A stretch of DNA of 64,000 nucleotides, taken from NCBI GenBank assembly GCA_964019335.1, contig OZ025698.1, positions 293,201-357,200 on the forward strand, given 5' to 3'. Positions 9,186 through 18,458 of this stretch are shown in pieces (within the stretch, counting starts at the first letter, position 1; each line of letters starts with the position of its first letter). The notes under the pieces were generated by a model that was not told where the DNA came from, made no database searches, and saw only the letters and a program-made list of their open reading frames with translations. The position numbers were made by a program, and so were the translations under genes. The DNA comes from Diplonema japonicum. Lineage: Eukaryota; Euglenozoa; Diplonemea; Diplonemida; Diplonemidae.

Positions 9186-9998
9186 TTTTTTTTTTTTTTT
9201 TTTTTTTTATTTTTGTTGTTTCTGCAAAGATTTCGGTACCAAACCGTGGGTCACTGTTTTCAAAAATACAAATAAAGCATTAACAAGTGCTCAGAAGTGC
9301 CCTAGTCCGGCGGATTTTGATTTTTTTGTCATTTTAGAGGGTAGTGGGCAGGTTCTTTTTATTTTAGAAAAAAAGATTTCTTCTGAAAAAAAATTTTCCC
9401 CCCCACTTTTACCACGTTTTTAAGGGGTATGTGATTCGACAACCATCCGTTTGGTGCCAAATCCTTTATAATCGTAGGGGTGGTTGGAGTTCTTTTTTAA
9501 GGGCGACTTTTTAGCGAAAAATGGCAAAAGGTGGTCCTTTTTAAGGACCATATGATGGCAAGAAACGGGGAAACGGTTTCGGACACCCCACCATCGCTTG
9601 CACCACATGTCGACAACCCGTGATAGGCGCCGATTCAGGCTTGGGCTGTGCCCTGTTCACTCGCCGTTACTAGGAGCATCGCTGTTGCTTTCTCTTCCTG
9701 CGCTTTTTATTTTTTTGGGGGGGGGTTTTTCCTTAAGTATCTGAAAAATAAGGAAACAGATACGGAAACGGAAACGTGAGGGTCTACCACTGACCTTGTC
9801 TTACGGCTGACTCCAGTGACGCGCGACATATTTCCCAACGACCTCAGCTGTTGAAGATCTACGCGCTGAACTTATGCATATCACTCAGCCTGGGGGGGGG
9901 GGGGGGGTAATTTGTTTCTTTGGGGAAGATTCTCTTCCTTCATTTGTGGGGGGGTATAATATTCGTCTTTTTCCTCCTCCCCCCCCCCCCCCCCCCCC
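9186..9998. repeat. Spacer with diverged foldback-element sequence
   Basis: The part 9440-9560 is a diverged inverted relative of sequence at 10980-11200: CATATGGTCCTTAAAAAGG and CCGTTTGGT segments recur in reverse complement. GGAAACGGAAACG subrepeats begin near 9758. No protein gene is seen. Confidence 0.4.
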
Positions 9999-10976
9999 TA
10001 GGGCTATGCTGGCATGGAAACGCGTTTCCATGCATTTTTTGAAAAAAAGGGAAACGGAAACGGAAACGTTTCCCTACTTTGGGGCCGTTTCCTTATTTTT
10101 TTGGGGGCAAATCACTCGGCAGAAATATACGAGACAAAGGGCCAGTGTTGGTGGCGCCCTGGGGAAATCTTCTGGGTTTCGATGAAGGATGCGATTGTGG
10201 CATCCATTTTTTGAACAGCGTCGTCAACCAGCCTTTCGCTCAGAGCTTTCCTGTCCGGTAGCTCGTACGTGGCCCCGAGCGGAAGGCGCTTCACCTTCTC
10301 AAACAGTGCCTTGAATGTTCTGTGAACAGAAAATATGAGAGGACACGAAATAGATAAACATCATACCGATGTTCGACCCTCAAAAATGGGGCCCCAGTTT
10401 CGAGAAAGAAATCCCGAACAGCCCTGTCCACGTCGTCTGGCGTGCTTGTAGCAGTTAAAAATGGCGTCATTGGCCTGTTCCCCACTTTACGCTTCTTCGT
10501 TCTCTCTGCCTCAGCCTTCGCCTCCGCTGTCGCTTTCTCCAACAGCTTCTTGTGGGGCTCCACACTATCCCCTTTGGGGACACACGTCGCTACTCCTTGG
10601 CCTTTTGTTTGGAACAGTGGGCGCGGAGTCTGCTGGTTGACGCTACTGTGAAGACCATATCACAGAAGCGGCATTTTACTGTCTTCTTCTTCCCATCCTC
10701 CGCCTGAACCTCCACCCCATCACAAAGCGCCTTCCAGAGGGTGCTTTCTCTGGACCATGTTTACTTTCGTTTTTGTAGAGACCGACGTGCGCTTTCCTTG
10801 TATACCCCAAAAGTAAGTATCTTCAAAAACCCCAAATAAATAAGGACCTTCTAAACAGTGTTTACCGAAATATACATAGCCGTTTCCATAACCATGGAAA
10901 CGCGTTTCCATGAGAATTTTGAAAACATGGAAACGGAAACGGAAACGTTTCCACGTTTCCTGCCAGCATAGCCCTA
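9999..10976 (-). mobile_element. Non-autonomous, decayed hAT transposon
   Basis: Terminal inverted repeats TAGGGCTATGCTGGC(AT)GGAAACG bound a 978 bp element; YAGGG ends are typical of hAT elements. Internal palindromic GGAAACG repeats adjoin both ends. The minus strand between them encodes an N-terminal hAT transposase fragment. The flanks are C and G homopolymers, so an 8 bp target duplication cannot be recognised. Confidence 0.65.
10112..10755 (-). pseudogene. hAT transposase N-terminal fragment (BED finger), frameshifted
   Basis: Reading the minus strand from about 10755, a BED-type zinc finger is visible (KCRFCDMVF...LRAHC). After a frameshift near 10600 comes FFLETGAPFLRVEH, a hallmark of hAT transposase N-termini. 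After another frame break near 10291 comes RLPLGATYELPDRKALSERL, matching the hAT region preceding the catalytic core. The DDE catalytic domain and dimerisation domain are absent. It cannot encode an active transposase. Confidence 0.65.
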
Positions 10977-11010
10977 GGGGGGGTCATATGGTCCTTAAAA
11001 AGGGCCACTT

Positions 11011-11392
11011 TTTGCCCTTTTTCAGGCTCTTCGCCAAGGGCATTTTGGGCCCTTAAAAAAACTGTAACCACCCCAAAAGTGCCCACAAATCACCCAAACC
11101 CCCGTTTCCCGATGGTTTCCGGCCCCAAAAGTGCCCAGAATCATGTTCTAATTTTGGGGCCCCCGTTTGGTACTTTCCCTATGTAATCCTAGGGGCCCCT
11201 ATTTTATGTTCCCTAGGATTACATAGGGAAAGTACCAAACGGGGCCCCCAAAATTAGAACATGATTCTGGGCACTTTTGGGGCCGGAAACCATCGGGAAA
11301 CGGGTTTGGGTGATTTGTGGGCACTTTTGGGGTGGTTACAGTTTTTTTAAGGGCCCAAAATGCCCTTGGCGAAGAGCCTGAAAAAGGGCAAA
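11011..11392. repeat. Near-perfect 183 bp-armed palindrome
   Basis: The arms are about 11011-11194 and 11211-11392, almost exact reverse complements around a ~16 nt A/T-rich loop. The arms hold several GGGCCC, CCCCAAAA and GGGAAACGGG motifs. No open frame of note is present. The structure is a foldback transposable element or MITE dimer; its outer end shares CATATGGTCC sequence with the block left of the hAT element. Confidence 0.8.
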
Positions 11393-11542
11393 TAACGACC
11401 CCCTTATGACCCCCCCTACCCCCCCGTGTTCTCGGTTGATGGGTTCACCTCCCGAACTGCTTTTCCCTCGGTCTTCCAGATGAATACGGGCAAAACTAGC
11501 GTGCTTAGGTGCAGACAGGGGAAGCTGGGGGAAAATCACACA

Positions 11543-11580
<38 letters not shown>

Positions 11581-12103
11581 ATCAACAGGCCCAGATTCAT
11601 CAGGCAACCACTTGATTAGCCGAGTCCCGCGATTTTCCCTACAGTGGAGGGTCTCGATGCTCGAAAAATAGGAGATTTTTCGCAAGCCCCACATGAAAAA
11701 AAAAGGGGGGGGTGGATAATAAAAAGGGGAGCCGCTGCTAACTCCTAAATCTATTCTCGCTTTCTTACAATCCCACTCATCATGTTTTGTTGCTACCCTT
11801 TCCAGGGTTGCCAGCCCCTCCCCCCTTTTTTTTTCACTCAGTTCACCGTAAGGGGGGATGTACCCCAGCCCTGTGTTCGGTGTCTTAATATAAATTGCTC
11901 TGCAGCAATGAACACATGAGAGCAATGGAAGAAAACAAAGAAGTTTAAAGAAAATAAGAACGTTCCCTTTTGTTTACACAAGACAAGACGAAGACTCGTT
12001 CTTGCAAAAAAAAAAAAAAAAAAAAAAAAAAAACAAAACAGTTCCGTCCCGTGTGCGCTTATTTCTTCTCAACAACAAAACAAAAAAAAAAAAAAAAAAA
12101 AAT
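11393..12103. other. Spacer without recognised gene
   Basis: It contains A runs at 11543-11578 and 12006-12032 and otherwise ordinary sequence. I see no domain in any frame and no clear acceptor-plus-ATG arrangement. Confidence 0.45.
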
Positions 12104-12672
12104 AACTATTTATTGCCAACAAATAATGAGTCATTATTTAACTCGAGTTCCCGAATTTTTTGCACGAGGGCCCGCAGGGCCCGAGTGCAAAAAAACGGGT
12201 AACGAGTGTTAAATAATGGCTCATTTGGCGGCAAGTAAGTCGTTTTATTTCACTCTTCGTCATTTGAGTCACTCACTCTTCACTGCTTTCACTGCTGTTT
12301 TTTTTCACGCAGGTCAGCTTTTTGGGGATTTTCCTAAGGTAATACAGGGTAGCTATTTCGCCGTGGCATTTAAAGGGGAAGTAAGGCACTTATTCCCACT
12401 TTTAAGGGCTGGAATGGCCTCAGATGGCCAAAAATAGTCAAAATACCCCCACCCCAAAAAAATTTTTCAAGGGGTTGGGTGCATTTTTTTCCACGACAAG
12501 ACCCATTTTTTCACTCTGAAGGGCCATTATTTAACTGCAAAATCTCATTATTTAACTAGTTAAATAATGGCGATTTCGCGTTAAATAATGGCCGTTTCGC
12601 GTTAAATAATGGCCATTTCGCGTTAAATAATGAGGCCCCTAGTGAGTGAAGAAAATGACGAAGAGTGAAATA
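12104..12672. mobile_element. MITE-like element related to the recombinase element at 51947
   Basis: The first ~330 bp are nearly identical to 51947-52430, and the right end (GTGAAATAAAA preceded by GAAGAG) matches 53300-53351. The left 130 bp fold into a hairpin centred on GGGCCCGCAGGGCCC. A second inverted repeat joins TTATTTCACTCTTCGTCATTT (about 12241-12266) to the right end. GTTAAATAATGG repeats occur near the right end. It has no coding capacity and is therefore a non-autonomous derivative of the larger element. Confidence 0.7.
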
Positions 12673-12930
12673 AAAAAAAAAAGAGAGAGAGAGAAAAAAG
12701 CTAAGGTTTGATTTTGCACCTCGCACGGGTACCCCTTTCTTTTCATTTTATCCCCCATGGATGCATATCCTCCATGTCTACTTTTCAACCAACTATCGCA
12801 TTTTTTTTTTTATTTCACGGTGGAAGGAAGAAAAGAAGGGGCAGAAAACTGGCAGTCCCAGTGACACATATTTTTTATTTGTAAGTTTATCTGAAACTGC
12901 CAAGGGGAAGAAAAAAAAAATGACTATTTA

Positions 12931-13050
12931 TTAAATAAAAATCAGATTACCTGATTTTTACGAGGAATTTTTTTTTTTTTCACGAGTAATTCAAAAAAAC
13001 GAGTGAAAAAAAAAATTCCGAGTAAAAATCTGGCTGATTTTATTTAATAT
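12931..13050. repeat. Palindromic A/T-rich element
   Basis: AATAAAAATCAGATTACCTG is mirrored by GGCTGATTTTATT across a centre of CACGAGTAATTC..ACGAGTG. The architecture resembles the left hairpin of the 12104 element (gene-free palindrome with CGAG motifs) but the sequence differs, suggesting a second MITE family. Confidence 0.5.
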
Positions 13051-13065
13051 GATACTTTATTTAAT

Positions 13066-13147
13066 GCGCAGCTCGGCCGGTGAGCGCAAAAACGCATACC
13101 TTAAAAGCGCAGCTCGGCCGGTGAGCGCAAAAACGCATACCTTAAAA
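13066..13147. repeat. Tandem duplication of a 41 bp unit
   Basis: Two exact copies, each starting GCGCAGCTCGGCCGGTGAGC and ending ACGCATACCTTAAAA, lie end to end. Confidence 0.9.
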
Positions 13148-13641
13148 GAATAGTTTAATTTTTGTAAAGTTAAATGAGGAAATTTCGGACACTGTCAGCG
13201 GCCACCAGATGCAAAAAATGAAGACGAATGCCGAAAAAGCCCGAAAATTGCTCAGAGTAAAAATCAGATTTTACTTTATTTTTACAGCACTTTTTTAAGC
13301 CAAATTCGGCCGCCGTTACTTTATTTTTATTCTTCACTTTATTTTTACTCGTGAACGATAAAGTGATTTCTGATTTTTATGGCTCTTTAGGAATTTCCTC
13401 ATGTAACTTTACAGAATTAAATAAAAAAAAAAAAAAAACCTATTCCCCCTCTCTCTCCCTCTCTTTCCTCCCTATTTTTCATAAACAGTTGTAATTTTAT
13501 AATAATTAGCCCCACCCCCCCCAAAAAAAAAGCATAGGTGACCATCAGAGGCCTTTTTATTTTCCCCTCTCTTTTTTTGTTTCCTGGAAAAAAAAACCAA
13601 AAAAAAGGGGGGGGGTGATGCGATATTAAAAAAAAAAAAAA
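13148..13641. other. Spacer before the transporter gene
   Basis: It contains several TTTATTTTTACT-like repeats related to the palindromic element upstream, then C and A runs. No gene is seen. Confidence 0.45.
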
Positions 13642-14688
13642 ATGGAGCACTCTGTTTCAAGGTACACCTTGGGCCTCATCCTAATTGTACTGGTGGCCTT
13701 TATATGGGTTGGGGCGAGCGAGCTGATTAAAGGGGAGATTCTGACAGAAACAGGGCCGGTGTTTCTGACATATTTCAACACGGTGGGGTTCAGTCTGTGG
13801 TTGCTGGGCGGGCTCTGTGTCGAGGAGTGGAGAACTGAGGTGAAAAAATGGAGAGAATATTCCAAGCCGGTGTGGTTGTTCACACCCGTCTGGTTTCTGG
13901 CCAACGTAACCTTCAATGCCTCTTTGAAGCAAACCTCCGTTGCCTCAAGCGGAATCCTCTCCAACACAGCGGCACTATGGACATACATATTATCAGTGGT
14001 CATTCTAAAGGACCCAATCACCACCAATGGTGTGATCGCACTTTTGTTCACCTCTGCTGGGGCGGTGTGTGTAGCACTTTCCGATGATAAACAGGAAAGC
14101 GGTTCCTCTGCTTCAACAGAAACTGTTTTCGGTGATGTTCTCTGTTTGGTGTCGGCTTTTTGCTATGCGATTTACACACTGCTCCTCCGTGTGTACATGC
14201 CGGAGCATTTGAAAATGCCGGTTTTTTTCGGGTTTGTCGGGGTTTCCGTGTTGGTGGTAGGAACGCCTATTGCGTTGATCTTCATTTTAACCGGTGTTGA
14301 ACCGTTCAGCCTGTCGCCCAAGCTTCTTTTGATGCTTGGAGTGAACTCGCTAGTTGGGACAAATCTATCTGATGTGCTGTGGGCGCGTTCGGTTCTTCTC
14401 ACATCGCCCACCGTTGCCGCGCTCGGCCTGTCACTCACCATCCCAATCGGTTTGGTGGCAGATATGTTCCTCCACGGATCTACGTATACCGCACAGTACA
14501 TCTCTGGCGCGTTACTCGTTCTTGTTGGGTTTGTGGTGATTAATGTGAAACGGAATACCAACGCCGAAGAAAATCCTTCCACGCATATTCAACACAACAG
14601 TGATTGCTCCTGCGAGGAGGACGAGGAAGACGCGGAGGAGGAAGAGGAAATTGAACACGAACAGTCATCACCTATCGTTCACATATAA
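13642..14688 (+). CDS. SLC35F-like (EamA/DMT) membrane transporter
   Basis: It encodes 348 residues with about ten hydrophobic helices, the drug/metabolite transporter plan. The first helix carries FIWVGASELIKG, matching the helix-1 pattern VxWVxSSEL of SLC35F3/F4/F5 proteins, and TSVASSGILSNTAALWTYILS fits the end of the first EamA repeat. The second repeat starts near residue 155. SLC35F members are proposed to move small metabolites such as thiamine across endomembranes; the substrate here cannot be read from sequence. The tail from about residue 310 is a long run of Glu and Asp with Cys and Ser, unusual for the family. No intron is visible and the ATG directly follows a 15-A leader. Confidence 0.85.
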   Translation: MEHSVSRYTLGLILIVLVAFIWVGASELIKGEILTETGPVFLTYFNTVGFSLWLLGGLCVEEWRTEVKKWREYSKPVWLFTPVWFLANVTFNASLKQTSVASSGILSNTAALWTYILSVVILKDPITTNGVIALLFTSAGAVCVALSDDKQESGSSASTETVFGDVLCLVSAFCYAIYTLLLRVYMPEHLKMPVFFGFVGVSVLVVGTPIALIFILTGVEPFSLSPKLLLMLGVNSLVGTNLSDVLWARSVLLTSPTVAALGLSLTIPIGLVADMFLHGSTYTAQYISGALLVLVGFVVINVKRNTNAEENPSTHIQHNSDCSCEEDEEDAEEEEEIEHEQSSPIVHI

Positions 14689-14819
14689 CTTCTCTTTCCC
14701 TTTTTTTTTTTTTTTTTCTGGACGACGTCGTTCAGAACCTTCCTTCAGTAAGCATTTAACATGACCTATCCTTTTGGCTTAAATGAAATGGAGGGGAGGG
14801 GTGAGGGGTATATATATTG

Positions 14820-14878
14820 TATCTTTTCTTCTTCTTTTGTTTTTTTTTTTCTTCGTACCCGTCATATCCATACCTCAG
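14820..14878 (+). promoter_or_regulatory. Probable trans-splice acceptor for SHQ1
   Basis: A T/C tract ends CATACCTCAG, and the SHQ1 ATG lies about 40 bases downstream. Confidence 0.5.
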
Positions 14879-14918
14879 AGGGGGAGAATAAGAGGGGGGG
14901 AAAAAAAAAAAAAAAAAG

Positions 14919-16481
14919 ATGATTACCCCACGCTTCGTGTTGACGCAGGATCACAACTTTGTCATCATCACCATGAAGCTGAAACATGTGAAGATATCAG
15001 AGCTGCAGTTTGTGGTGGAGGGGAACCGTATGACCTTCCACGCGAAGCCGTATTTTTTGAGGCTGACCTTTGACCAAGAGATCATGGATGACGAAAGCGG
15101 GAAAGCATCCTTCGATGTGGAAAGGGAGGAGATGAAAGTCCTCGTCCCGAAGAAGAACAAGGGCGAGGTGTTCACAGACCTCGACTGCCTCACGAAGCTT
15201 CTAAGCACAGAAACGGAAAGGAAGAAGATGGTCCAGGAGATCGGAGATTCTGACGACGAAGAAGAGTTTGACTATGAGACGCGTCAGATTTTCCCAAACG
15301 ATGCTTGTCTGGACGAATACTACGGGTTTAATGAGGAATTTACGAACTTTTTCTCGTCCACATCGACAGAGCTCCCGTTGACCGAGGTCAGCGTGGATTC
15401 GACTCCCCACATGCAGCGAATCAACAAAATGCGGCAAGACGAAGGGGAGCAGTTCATCAAGGACGCCGACCACTACCTGACAGACTATATGGAACCCGAC
15501 GAGATCAAGCAACTTCTGTCCACCCGCCCTGTCTACTACTCCACCACCGCGTCGCCCCCTTCATGGGACGCTCTTGCACAACTCGGAATGGAACCGCAAT
15601 CACGTTCTGTTAAAGGCGGTGTTGAGGTCATGGACACCGACGATGATGAAACATCCGAAGAATCTGAATCGACATCATCCGAAGAACAAGAACCGGTGCA
15701 GCAACAACAAGATGGGGAACCATCACAGCGTGCCTTTACAAATCCCGGGGATATCGGGCGGACGGAATTTACTACCGGTGGCGGGTTGACCGGATTCATC
15801 AGCACCTCATGGTCGGCGGAGGAAACAAATCTGGACAAGGACGACGGCGTGCGCGAAGAAATGCCCCCTGCACCCGACGCAATGTCTGAGGAGATGGCCT
15901 CTTGGGAGAAGGAACAACTCCTTCGCCTTCCCAAGAAACGATACCTTGTGACCAAAGAAGAGGAAGTTATGGCAGGTCTAGTCGATCTTCTTTCTGCATA
16001 TTGCTACGACCACATTACTACTGAAGGTGAGGGGAACACAGAATCTGTCTGGACGTATACAAAACTTTCACCGTCGCTGTCTTATGTGGTGAAACTGCCG
16101 ACTCTGCGACATGCTGTGATATGCTTCTTGCGTCGTGCAGTAACATTTCCTCTTCACAGGCATCTCAACCTCGCCAAGAGATGTGTTTGGGACGTGGCGC
16201 ATTTGCTCTCCTCTGGGAGTAAGATGCAGATCGTTCGATGCCTTCTTCGGATGAAGTGGCACATCGATCACGATGACAGCAAGTACCCCCTCTCCAACTT
16301 GTACCTTGCCCCCTATGCTACTTGGGTCCAGTCCCTCTCCGTTGAAACTTTGCAGCGGTACGGTGCTTCCCTCGTTTCCATCCTTTCCGCCGTCAAGAAA
16401 TCCGATCTGGGCCTTCCTCTCGCTGAAATGGAAGCCCTTGCTGAGATTCATGGTCTTGATGATCCACCGCAAGCGGAGTAG
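14919..16481 (+). CDS. SHQ1: SHQ1, H/ACA snoRNP assembly factor
   Basis: It encodes 520 residues. The N-terminus (1-90) is a CS/p23-like domain starting MITPRFVLTQDHNFV and containing the family hallmark FHAKPYFLRLTF. The C-terminal SHQ1 domain (about 350-500) contains AYCYDHITTEGEGNTESVWT, the strongest family signature, and LSNLYLAPYATWVQ. SHQ1 binds dyskerin/Cbf5 as an RNA mimic and holds it until H/ACA RNPs assemble, acting in nucleoplasm and cytoplasm. The linker (about 100-345) is acidic and low complexity, with DSDDEEE and a Ser/Glu-rich block, which is longer than in many homologues. The ATG matches the family start exactly and no intron is present. Confidence 0.92.
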   Translation: MITPRFVLTQDHNFVIITMKLKHVKISELQFVVEGNRMTFHAKPYFLRLTFDQEIMDDESGKASFDVEREEMKVLVPKKNKGEVFTDLDCLTKLLSTETERKKMVQEIGDSDDEEEFDYETRQIFPNDACLDEYYGFNEEFTNFFSSTSTELPLTEVSVDSTPHMQRINKMRQDEGEQFIKDADHYLTDYMEPDEIKQLLSTRPVYYSTTASPPSWDALAQLGMEPQSRSVKGGVEVMDTDDDETSEESESTSSEEQEPVQQQQDGEPSQRAFTNPGDIGRTEFTTGGGLTGFISTSWSAEETNLDKDDGVREEMPPAPDAMSEEMASWEKEQLLRLPKKRYLVTKEEEVMAGLVDLLSAYCYDHITTEGEGNTESVWTYTKLSPSLSYVVKLPTLRHAVICFLRRAVTFPLHRHLNLAKRCVWDVAHLLSSGSKMQIVRCLLRMKWHIDHDDSKYPLSNLYLAPYATWVQSLSVETLQRYGASLVSILSAVKKSDLGLPLAEMEALAEIHGLDDPPQAE

Positions 16482-16631
16482 GCTAGCTGTCCTCGCCACT
16501 CTCACCAATAATATTTTTTTTTTTTTTTTTGTTTTCCCAATCACACTCCCCTTTCATCAGGTCAAAGAAGACGAGAAGAAAATAAACTGCGTACTGTTGG
16601 TTCTTTATGTTTTTTTATTTCTTTTTTTTCG

Positions 16632-16665
<34 letters not shown>

Positions 16666-16777
16666 TTTGTCTATGCCTAATACAACCTCGTGATATCTTT
16701 TTTAAGGAAGGGGGTTTAAGGAAGGAAACATAAAGAGAGGCAAAAAAAAAAAAAAAAATAATAACTTGTGCAACAAC
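16482..16777. other. Spacer with T and A runs
   Basis: A run of about 37 T lies near 16628-16663 with an A run before the next ATG. Nothing else is visible. Confidence 0.5.
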
Positions 16778-17893
16778 ATGAGAAATAATTCAAGGACCCA
16801 AAGGCAGAGCAACCCGCGACAAAGCAGACGGAGAGAGGAACAGCCAGAACAGCCGAAGGAGGTAGAGTGCGGGGAGTGTGGGGGCATGACGGACAAAAAG
16901 AAGTCCCATTGTATGGTGTGCAAGCTGCCGTACGTAGCAGCGATTCCTGCAGACTTCGACTGCGGTGAGCTAGGAGAAGCACCGGAGCTAAGCACAGCAG
17001 AGGTACAGATAGCCACTGCAACTCCGAGACAAAACGAGATATATGTACCAAGTGTATCGCAACCTATAAGGGAAAAGGCACCATCTCCCGTACCAACGCC
17101 AGCACCGATACCTAGGATATTAACCCCTACACCGACACCAGTCGTAGTGTCCACTTCATCACCAAGCCCACCCCCTGTTGTGCCTCAAATAGCAAAAGCA
17201 ACCCCTGTCCCCATTGTCCCAACCTCAACATCGCAAGATTACACTGCTAATGACGATATCTATGTACCGAGCCCTGTGGTGATGCCACCGGTGCAAAGTG
17301 TTCAGACGGCAAAGATTACTCCGAGTAAACAGGTGGAGCTGTCGTTTCCAACAAGTACCCCGCCTGCCAAAAGGCCTCGTCCGGACACCGCTTCAGCTGG
17401 TGTCAAGATTCGCCCTTCTGGTCTGTGGCAGGTCCACGTGACAGGGTTTCCGCATCACATTCTCGACATCAACGAGGCGAAGCAGGTGTTCCCCAAGGCA
17501 ACGTGTACCATTGCTGACGAGCCGAATACGGGGTTTATAGATTTCAAGAACCCGTTTGAAATGCGGGAGGCGATGGAAACCCCTGTAGCGGGGCTGTGCG
17601 TGACGCGCTCGTGGAGGACCTCCAACGACACAAGGGTGTATTATGAGCTTATTGGCGCGCCTCGTCCTGACGCCTCCACTCTGCGTAAAGAGCTGCAGCC
17701 TGTCAATCTCGACACGTCTAACAGGCTCCTCACCTTCAGCACTCCTGTAGACGCGCGCATGGCGGTGGCAAAGTTCAGCAGGCGGTCTCTCGAACATTAC
17801 CCGCGCTGCACCATAGAGTTCTCCCCTTACGACAGAGACATCCCTCCCACCGATGCCGAGTGCAGTCCGTACAGCACTAGTGTTACTGTGTAA
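16778..17893 (+). CDS. Zinc-ribbon and RRM-like protein
   Basis: It encodes 371 residues. After a basic, Asn/Arg/Gln-rich start comes a four-Cys motif, CGECGG-x8-CMVC, likely a zinc ribbon (about residues 32-48). Residues 60-205 are Pro/Thr/Ser-rich and probably disordered. The C-terminal third (about 205-355) holds two RRM-like stretches: WQVHVTGFP...GFIDFKNPFEMREAME and RLLTFSTPVDARMAVAKF. These have the beta-alpha-beta spacing of RNA-recognition motifs but weak RNP motifs. An RNA-binding or mRNA-processing role is inferred. The ATG chosen is the first ATG after the A run; an upstream TTG in frame is not used. Confidence 0.7.
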   Translation: MRNNSRTQRQSNPRQSRRREEQPEQPKEVECGECGGMTDKKKSHCMVCKLPYVAAIPADFDCGELGEAPELSTAEVQIATATPRQNEIYVPSVSQPIREKAPSPVPTPAPIPRILTPTPTPVVVSTSSPSPPPVVPQIAKATPVPIVPTSTSQDYTANDDIYVPSPVVMPPVQSVQTAKITPSKQVELSFPTSTPPAKRPRPDTASAGVKIRPSGLWQVHVTGFPHHILDINEAKQVFPKATCTIADEPNTGFIDFKNPFEMREAMETPVAGLCVTRSWRTSNDTRVYYELIGAPRPDASTLRKELQPVNLDTSNRLLTFSTPVDARMAVAKFSRRSLEHYPRCTIEFSPYDRDIPPTDAECSPYSTSVTV

Positions 17894-17979
17894 AGAAAGG
17901 CGGGGCTTTTTTTTTTTTTTTCGTAAATTCAGAAAGTCAGTTCATTTTTTTTCTTTTTTAGAGGCTGTCCTCAAGTGAG

Positions 17980-18058
17980 AATGTCTTTTTTTTACTTTTA
18001 TTGGTTTTCTGTTTTTCTTCTTCTTTTTATTTTCTTATTTTGTTGCTTGCTGTCTCAG
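17980..18058 (+). promoter_or_regulatory. Strong probable trans-splice acceptor for the small gene at 18070
   Basis: About 80 bases of pyrimidine-rich sequence end in TGCTGTCTCAG; the ATG follows 11 bases later. Confidence 0.55.
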
Positions 18059-18069
18059 CTGTTTAGGTG

Positions 18070-18237
18070 ATGGAAGCATCCGGCACGAGCCATAAGGCCT
18101 TGCACTGTCCCTTCGACCGTCGCATGTCTTTGTCCATCATGTCGGCCGGTGATATGTTCCAGGATGTAGCAATGTCAATTTGTAGAGGTGGTGGGGCTTC
18201 CGAGCTCGGTGGTTTTCGACCACGGGTTGGTGCGTAG
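18070..18237 (+). CDS. Small hypothetical protein, 55 codons
   Basis: This short frame begins 11 bases after a strong pyrimidine tract plus CAG, exactly as the larger genes do, and it is of ordinary composition, not homopolymeric. It has two Cys residues (LHCPFD and SICRGG) and a Met/Ser-rich centre. The frame could extend through a GT-AG intron (GTGCGTAG to about 18319, GCAACGCAG), which would give RVGISKP at the end. No family is recognised. A non-coding leader or a first exon of the protease gene is the alternative. Confidence 0.4.
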   Translation: MEASGTSHKALHCPFDRRMSLSIMSAGDMFQDVAMSICRGGGASELGGFRPRVGA

Positions 18238-18458
18238 TAGCCCTGAGGACTGTCTGGTCTCTCGGGTGATCCTCCGCGTCGTGAGCTAACTGTGGTATTT
18301 TATTTTGTGGGCAACGCAGGCATATCGAAGCCGTAGATTACGGGGATGCCAACCGGTGCTAATGGCACTCAAAACAGAGTATGAGGTTTCCGTGGGAGGT
18401 GGGCTAAGGCCTCCACATCGGTTTCTGTTTTAAACTTGCACCACTTTCCAAGGCAGGG
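18238..18458. other. Spacer, ordinary complexity
   Basis: It may hold an intron and terminal exon of the small gene or the 5' UTR of the protease gene. TTTCCAAGGCAG just before the protease ATG is a plausible acceptor. Confidence 0.35.
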
